64,000 bases of DNA from UBA7672 sp040398425. GTDB taxonomy: Bacteria; Pseudomonadota; Alphaproteobacteria; Caulobacterales; Hyphomonadaceae. Made by a program: the position numbers and the translations under genes. The notes under the pieces were generated by a model. It did no database searches. It was not told where the DNA came from and saw only the letters and a program-made list of their open reading frames with translations. The stretch spans positions 31,320-95,319 of the forward strand of contig JBBATZ010000006.1 in assembly GCA_040398425.1 (NCBI GenBank), in the 5' to 3' direction. This document shows, piece after piece, positions 60,084-64,000 of this stretch (position 1 is its first letter; every line of letters starts with the position of its first letter).

Positions 60084-60317
60084 TTAGACGCGTTCCTTGA
60101 TGAAGCGGACAGCGTCGCCGACGGTGCCGATCTGTTCCTGGACGTCGTCCGGGATTTCGATACCGAATTCCTCTTCGAACGCCATCACGAGCTCGACCAG
60201 GTCGAGCGAGTCAGCGCCCAGATCGTCGATGAACGAGGCTTTCTCGTTGACCTTCTCGGCGTCGACTTCCAGGCGTTCGACCACGATTTTCTTCACGCGC
60301 TCGATCACGTCGGACAT
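60084..60317 (-). CDS. acpP: Acyl carrier protein
   Basis: 77 residues, acidic, with the invariant DSLD motif; S37 (GADSLDLVEL) receives the 4'-phosphopantetheine arm that carries growing acyl chains. Start MSDVIERVKKIV at 60317, with GGAAGGGAT upstream; the longer frame is non-coding. It sits between fabG and fabF as in most proteobacteria. Confidence 0.98.
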   Translation of the reverse strand: MSDVIERVKKIVVERLEVDAEKVNEKASFIDDLGADSLDLVELVMAFEEEFGIEIPDDVQEQIGTVGDAVRFIKERV

Positions 60318-60435
60318 CTGTATCCCTTCCAGTATCGGCCCCGAAACTTTAGCGTCCCGGGCCCGGAAAAACCATCGTTGCGGCGCGGTAACACGCCTCA
60401 ATTTCTTTGACCATAGCCGCCAAATACGGAGCGGC

Positions 60436-61173
60436 CTAGATCATCGCCATGCCGCCGTTAACATGCAGGGTCTGGCCCGTCACGTAAGCGGATTCATCTG
60501 ACGCGAGATAGAGCGCAGCGGCGGCAATGTCAGCCCCCGACCCCAGGCGGCCGGCCGGAATTCCCTTCAAAAGCGCTTCTTTCTGGTCGTCTTTCAGCAC
60601 GTCGGTCATCGGCGTGGCGATGAAACCGGGGGCAATGCAGTTCACCGTAATGTTGCGGCTGGCCACTTCCTGCGCCAGCGACTTGGTGAATCCGATCATG
60701 CCGGCCTTCGAGGCGGCGTAGTTGGTCTGGCCGCCATTTCCTGTGACCCCGACCACAGAGGTGATTCCGATAATCCGGCCGTGGCGGCGCTTCATCATAC
60801 CCCGCATCGCGGCCCGCGAGAGCCGGAAATAAGCCCCCAGGTTGACGTTGAGGACGGTCTCCCAGTCCTCGTCCTTCATCCGCATCAGCAGGCCATCCTT
60901 GGTCAGCCCGGCGTTGGAAATGATGATGTCGAGCCCGCCGAGAGCTTCCTCTGCCTGCCCCACCAGCGCTGCAGTGGCGACAGGATCGGCGAGGTTGCAG
61001 GGCAGGATCACCGGTGATCCGCCAATGTCTGCCGCAGTTTTTTCCAGCGCTTCAACGCGGGTGCCGGACAGGGCGACCTTTGCGCCGGCGTCGGAGAGCG
61101 CCTTTGCGATTGAGCCACCGATGCCGCCAGAGGCGCCGGTGACGAGGGCAAACCGACCCGTGAGGTTGAACAT
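60436..61173 (-). CDS. fabG: 3-oxoacyl-ACP reductase
   Basis: 245-residue NADPH-dependent SDR that performs the first reduction of each fatty-acid elongation cycle. TGASGGIGG (12-20) is the cofactor loop; NAG at 87-89; catalytic S139, Y152 and K156 (YAASK). The tail GQTLHVNGGMAMI is the canonical FabG C-terminus. It is separated from fabD by a repeat-bearing gap of 134 bases and from acpP by 118 bases. Confidence 0.98.
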   Translation of the reverse strand: MFNLTGRFALVTGASGGIGGSIAKALSDAGAKVALSGTRVEALEKTAADIGGSPVILPCNLADPVATAALVGQAEEALGGLDIIISNAGLTKDGLLMRMKDEDWETVLNVNLGAYFRLSRAAMRGMMKRRHGRIIGITSVVGVTGNGGQTNYAASKAGMIGFTKSLAQEVASRNITVNCIAPGFIATPMTDVLKDDQKEALLKGIPAGRLGSGADIAAAALYLASDESAYVTGQTLHVNGGMAMI

Positions 61174-61197
61174 TAGTCTCTCCGCTGTGGAGGAGTC

Positions 61198-61296
61198 ATC
61201 CTCGAGCCTGTCCCGAGGATATCGGTTGGGGCCGCGAAGGAACTCCGAAAGTTCCGCACATCATCTAACCGGGATTCTCGGGACAAGCCCGAGAAT
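61198..61296. repeat. REP-like palindrome cluster between fabD and fabG
   Basis: Three hairpins within 100 bases: ATCCTCG/CGAGGAT (61198-61220), GGAACT/AGTTCC (61239-61255) and ATTCTCGGG/CCCGAGAAT around ACAAG (61274-61296). The outer two resemble the common alphaproteobacterial GTCATCCTCGG..CCGAGGAT type. The unit splits an essential fatty-acid operon. Confidence 0.75.
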
Positions 61297-61307
61297 GACA
61301 CCGGCTG

Positions 61308-62270
61308 TTATCCAAGGCTCTTCGCAAACGCTTCGAGATCCGCCGGCGTGTTCAGCGCCACCGTTTCCGCCTCCGGAGCGTTGCGCTTGACCATGCCCGA
61401 CAGCTGCTTGCCCGCGCCAGTCTCGATGAATTTCGTTACGCCGCCGCCGCCCTTCTCTTGCGACTCGGCCATCCACTGCACGCTCTCGCGCCAGCGCACG
61501 CGGCCAGTGACCTGCTCGACCAGCAGGCGGCGAATGTCGACCGGCTCGCTGACCGGGCGGGCTGTGACGTTGGCGACTACCGGGACGGACGGCTTGTTGA
61601 TCCTGGCGGCGGCCAGCGCGCTCTCCATCTCGACGGCGGCGGGGGCCATCAGCGGCGAGTGGAACGGCGCAGACACCGGCAGCGCGATCGCCTTCACGCC
61701 CTTGGCCTTGGCGGCGGCGATGGCGGCTTCGACGCCCGCCTTGGTGCCGGAGATGACGACGTTGCCGTTGTTGTTGTCGTTGGCGACGACGACTGTCCCC
61801 GCCGCAGAGCCTTCCAGCGCGATGATCTCCGCGATCTCGACATCGACCTTGCCGATGAGTGCCGCCATCGCGCCCGTGCCAGCAGGCGCCGCGGCTTGCA
61901 TGGCCTCGCCGCGCCGACGGAGCAGCTTGGCGGCATCCGTCACCGACAGCGCGCCGGCAGCAGCTAGCGCCGAATACTCGCCGAGCGAGTGGCCGGCGAC
62001 AAAGGCCGCCTGTGAAATCTTGACGCCAAAGCCCGTCTCCAGCGCGCGCGCCGCCGCGAGGCTAACCGCCATCAGCGCCGGCTGGGCGTTTGCCGTAAGC
62101 GTCAGGGTCTCGATCGGCCCTTCCCAGATCAGCTTCGATAGGCTCTCGCCCAGCGCTGCGTCCACTTCATCAAACACCGCCCTGGCGGCCGGAAAGGCGT
62201 CCGCCAGTTCCTTGCCCATGCCGACAGCCTGCGAGCCCTGGCCGGGGAAGATGAAAGCGATACGGGACAT
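61308..62270 (-). CDS. fabD: Malonyl-CoA:ACP transacylase
   Basis: 320 residues. The catalytic pair is S95 in GHSLGEYS and H204 in APFHSPLM; FPGQGSQAVGMG opens the protein. It loads malonyl from CoA to ACP, the entry reaction of fatty acid elongation. The ATG at 62270 is preferred; the much longer frame upstream is antisense to rpsF. Divergent from rpsF, sharing 231 bases of upstream DNA. Confidence 0.97.
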   Translation of the reverse strand: MSRIAFIFPGQGSQAVGMGKELADAFPAARAVFDEVDAALGESLSKLIWEGPIETLTLTANAQPALMAVSLAAARALETGFGVKISQAAFVAGHSLGEYSALAAAGALSVTDAAKLLRRRGEAMQAAAPAGTGAMAALIGKVDVEIAEIIALEGSAAGTVVVANDNNNGNVVISGTKAGVEAAIAAAKAKGVKAIALPVSAPFHSPLMAPAAVEMESALAAARINKPSVPVVANVTARPVSEPVDIRRLLVEQVTGRVRWRESVQWMAESQEKGGGGVTKFIETGAGKQLSGMVKRNAPEAETVALNTPADLEAFAKSLG

Positions 62271-62362
62271 GAAACGCCTCTGGAATCGGGCCGTGGGATC
62301 CGGTTTTCCTAGAAACTGGGGCGATCCGGCGCAAGACAAATGGTTCCCGGACTGTGTAACGC

Positions 62363-62390
62363 TTGATTTCGGGCTTTTTTGCTGTAATGA
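62363..62390 (+). promoter_or_regulatory. Candidate promoter of rpsF-rpsR-rplI
   Basis: TTGATT (62363-62368), a 16-base spacer, then TAATGA (62385-62390), on the plus strand in the divergent fabD/rpsF gap. Both hexamers are partial matches with acceptable spacing. A leader of about 100 bases would follow. Confidence 0.4.
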
Positions 62391-62453
62391 GCCCGCTTCG
62401 CAAAGAGAGGCGGTCCCAGGCCCCATCCGGGAGCACGGGATCCATCGTGGCTT

Positions 62454-62470
62454 GTCCGCCCTTCGGACAG
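62454..62470 (+). promoter_or_regulatory. Hairpin in the rpsF leader, possible S6:S18 autoregulatory site
   Basis: TGTCCG and CGGACA form a six-base stem over a five-base loop (CCCTT), 30 bases before the rpsF start. Leaders of rpsF operons in many bacteria fold into an RNA that the S6-S18 protein pair binds to limit translation. This one has the right place; I could not confirm the full conserved motif by eye. Confidence 0.35.
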
Positions 62471-62501
62471 ACTGCGCCGCCCCTCGCTGAAGGGATAAAA
62501 A

Positions 62502-62969
62502 ATGGCATTTTACGAACATGTGGTCGTCACGCGACCCGATATTTCCCCACAACAGGTCGACGCGCTGGTGGAAGACATCACCAAGATCGTCACCGAAGGC
62601 AAAGGCACGGTCCCCAAGACTGAATACTGGGGCCTCCGCAACCTCGCCTACCCGATCAAGAAATCCCGCAAGGCGCACTACTCGCTTCTGAACATCGACG
62701 CCCCCGGCGCGGTGATCCACGAGATCGAGCGTCGCCTCCGCATCAACGAAGACGTGCTGCGCTTCCTCACCGTCAAGGTAGAAGAACTGCAGGCCGAGCC
62801 TTCGGCTGTCATCGCACGCAAGGATCGTGACGATCGCAAGCGCGATCGTGATGATTTCGGTGGTGGCTTCGGTGGTGGTGGTGGCTTCGGCGACCGTCCG
62901 CCCCGTGGCGACCGTCCGCCCCGCGAAGACCGTGGCGATCGTCCGCCCCGCCCGCCGCGTGACCGGTAA
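62502..62969 (+). CDS. rpsF: 30S ribosomal protein S6 with Gly/Arg/Asp/Pro-rich tail
   Basis: 155 residues. The first 105 or so are standard bS6 (MAFYEHVVVTRPDISPQQV, YWGLRNLAYPIKKSRKAHY in parts, RRLRINEDVLRFLTVKV). The tail has an acid-base stretch (RDRDDRKRDRDD), a glycine stretch (GGGFGGGGGFG) and then repeats of GDRPPR/DRGDRPPR. E. coli S6 has a short glutamate tail added by RimK, but this one is long and basic. The tail is encoded by near-identical tandem DNA repeats. Followed by rpsR in 15 bases. Confidence 0.97.
   Translation: MAFYEHVVVTRPDISPQQVDALVEDITKIVTEGKGTVPKTEYWGLRNLAYPIKKSRKAHYSLLNIDAPGAVIHEIERRLRINEDVLRFLTVKVEELQAEPSAVIARKDRDDRKRDRDDFGGGFGGGGGFGDRPPRGDRPPREDRGDRPPRPPRDR
62891..62958 (+). 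repeat. Tandem repeats encoding the S6 tail
   Basis: The unit CGACCGTCCGCCCCGTGG recurs with small changes at 62891, 62909 and about 62936, coding for DRPPRG-like units. Slipped-strand mutation could vary the copy number. Confidence 0.6.
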
Positions 62970-62984
62970 GAGGGAGCAAGGAAC

Positions 62985-63245
62985 ATGGCTCAACAGAAAC
63001 TCAATATCGCCAACCTGCCTTCGCGCCGCCCGTTCGGCCGTCGGCGCAAGGTTTGCCCGTTCTCCGGCGCTGATGCTCCAGCGCTCGACTACAAGGACGT
63101 GAAACTTCTCCAGCGCTACATCTCGGAGAAGGGCAAGATCGTCCCCGCCCGCATCACTGCGGTGTCGGCCAAGAAACAGCGCCTCCTGTCGCAAGCGATC
63201 AAACGCGCGCGTCACCTGTCGCTGCTTCCGTATCTCGTGAAGTAG
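62985..63245 (+). CDS. rpsR: 30S ribosomal protein S18
   Basis: 86 residues, bS18. Family blocks: RRKVCPFSGADAPALDYKDVKLLQRYISEKGKIVPARIT in outline (RRKVCPF near 17, YKDVKLLQRYIS near 35) and the basic end RHLSLLPYLVK. It binds the central domain of 16S rRNA next to S6. A single cysteine remains in the former zinc-site region, as in most S18. AGGGAGCAAGGAAC precedes the ATG. Confidence 0.98.
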   Translation: MAQQKLNIANLPSRRPFGRRRKVCPFSGADAPALDYKDVKLLQRYISEKGKIVPARITAVSAKKQRLLSQAIKRARHLSLLPYLVK

Positions 63246-63258
63246 GAGGGAACACCCT

Positions 63259-63849
63259 ATGGACGTCATCCTCCTCGAACGCGTTGAAAAGCTCGGCGCC
63301 ATTGGCGACGTGGTGAAGGTAAAGAACGGGTTCGCCCGCAACTACCTCTTCCCGCAGCACAAGGCCCTGCTCGCAACCGACGCAAACAAGGCCCGTTTCG
63401 AGCGCGAGCGCACGGCGATCGAAGCTCGCAACGAAAAAGCCCGCGCTGCGGCGCAGGCTGAAGGTCAGTCGCTCGACGGCACGACTTATGTCCTGATCCG
63501 TCAGGCCGGCGAAACCGGCCAGCTGTACGGTTCGGTTGCGGCCCGCGATATCGCGGACGCCATCAACCGCACGGAAGGTCACAAGATCGAGCGCAAGCAC
63601 GTGGCGATCCAGCAGCCGATCAAGACGATCGGCATGCACGACGTCACGATCCGCCTGCACCCGGAAGTCGCTCTCAAGGTCACGCTCAACGTCGCCCGCT
63701 CGCCGGACGAAGCTGAGCGTCAGGCCAAAGGCGAGAACGTCATCGCTGCAGGCCAGGCCGCCGACAAGGCTGCTGACGAAGAAGCCGCCAAGGAAATCGC
63801 TGCCTCGGCAGCGGCCGCCGGCTTCGACCGCGGCCCGATGGACGGCTGA
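63259..63849 (+). CDS. rplI: 50S ribosomal protein L9
   Basis: 196 residues, bL9. The N-domain MDVILLERVEKLGAIGDVVKVKNGFARNYLFP (in parts) is diagnostic, followed by the long connecting helix (KARFERERTAIEARNEKARA) and a C-domain. The tail from about 150 is long and alanine/glutamate-rich, typical of alphaproteobacteria. It binds 23S rRNA at the base of the L1 stalk and helps frame maintenance. Last gene of the S6-S18-L9 operon, followed by a terminator. Confidence 0.98.
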   Translation: MDVILLERVEKLGAIGDVVKVKNGFARNYLFPQHKALLATDANKARFERERTAIEARNEKARAAAQAEGQSLDGTTYVLIRQAGETGQLYGSVAARDIADAINRTEGHKIERKHVAIQQPIKTIGMHDVTIRLHPEVALKVTLNVARSPDEAERQAKGENVIAAGQAADKAADEEAAKEIAASAAAAGFDRGPMDG

Positions 63850-63874
63850 TCCAGCCAGATCTGATCCAATGAAG

Positions 63875-63903
63875 AAAGGCCCGCTCGCAAGAGCGGGCCT
63901 TTT
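63875..63903 (+). terminator. Rho-independent terminator of the rpsF operon
   Basis: AAAGGCCCGCTC, loop GCAA, GAGCGGGCCTTTT: a 12-base stem including an A/T clamp, ending in T-run TTTT. Being rich in A on the left, it also can end the minus-strand gene at the right edge. Confidence 0.9.
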
Positions 63904-63929
63904 GCTTTGAGGCGCAGCGCGGTCGACGG

Positions 63930-64000
63930 TTACTGGCCGTTGCTCCTAGCGCCATCCAGCGCAGGCGGCGGCGTGTCCGGAGTGACCGGCGTCACAGGGG
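63930..64000 (-). CDS. C-terminal fragment of an unknown protein
   Basis: On the minus strand a frame enters from the right edge and ends at TAA (63932-63930), reading PVTPVTPDTPPPALDG..NGQ. The proline/threonine-rich end suggests a linker or tail of an envelope or hypothetical protein, convergent with the rpsF operon and sharing its terminator. Only 23 codons are visible, so this is a tentative call. Confidence 0.35.
   Translation of the reverse strand, partial: PVTPVTPDTPPPALDGARSNGQ

Noticed and set aside
62271..63341. N-terminal extension of fabD to 677 codons
   Set aside because: It is antisense to rpsF and rpsR; the FabD family starts at MSRIAFIFPGQG (62270).

Overview
The window is a GC-rich chromosomal segment of an alphaproteobacterium. 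Gene content and order (alphaproteobacterial nuo operon, ihfA next to a MerR gene, sdhE beside mfd, DUF2200, LptD with an NCPVC motif) point to the Caulobacterales/Hyphomonadaceae neighbourhood, but no marker gene here fixes the genus. I see no phage, insertion sequence, CRISPR array or integrase. The DNA is mostly conserved housekeeping operons separated by short accessory stretches.

Layout. 1-9688 (minus): the respiratory complex I operon nuoABCDEFGHIJK plus the first codons of nuoL. 10129-14072 (minus): tRNA-Asp, a GspN-like protein, a DUF6702-type protein and a secreted M1 metallopeptidase. 14408-18055: an alpha-methylacyl-CoA racemase-like enzyme, DUF2200, a multi-pass membrane protein, a small lipoprotein and an SDR oxidoreductase. 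18135-22866: mfd, sdhE and a repeat-rich stretch with one doubtful ORF. 22867-23963: a stand-alone response regulator with an unknown partner. 24058-27328: the elongation factor P gene with both lysylation enzymes, EpmA and EpmB. 27333-31657: a KefB-type antiporter, a ModE-like regulator, an aminotransferase and a nitrilase-family amidase. 31889-37489: an O-antigen ligase-like protein, a GT2 glycosyltransferase, a GH16 glycanase and a PQQ dehydrogenase with a cytochrome c tail. 37529-39754: tRNA-Pro, tRNA-Val, MerR/ihfA and a spermidine-synthase-like methyltransferase. 39758-45743: glycerate kinase-like protein, an MCC-type carboxyltransferase, a cNMP-patatin phospholipase and a Tat-exported gluzincin. 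45801-55938: holC, pepA, then lptF-lptG-lptD-surA-pdxA-rsmA (outer-membrane LPS export and folding). 55984-62270 (minus): gmk, yicC, mltG, fabF, acpP, fabG, fabD (fatty-acid synthesis). 62502-63849: rpsF-rpsR-rplI ending in a clear terminator.

The most unusual observation is NuoH. After the last membrane helix it carries a tail of about 50 residues with two textbook EF-hand calcium loops, which suggests a calcium-responsive complex I membrane arm. Secondary points are a lipoprotein gene inside the EF-P modification locus, an unusual response-regulator pair, a compact polysaccharide polymerase/transferase/glycanase module, palindromic REP-like elements inside or next to essential operons (fabD-fabG, mfd), and a possible structured leader upstream of rpsF.
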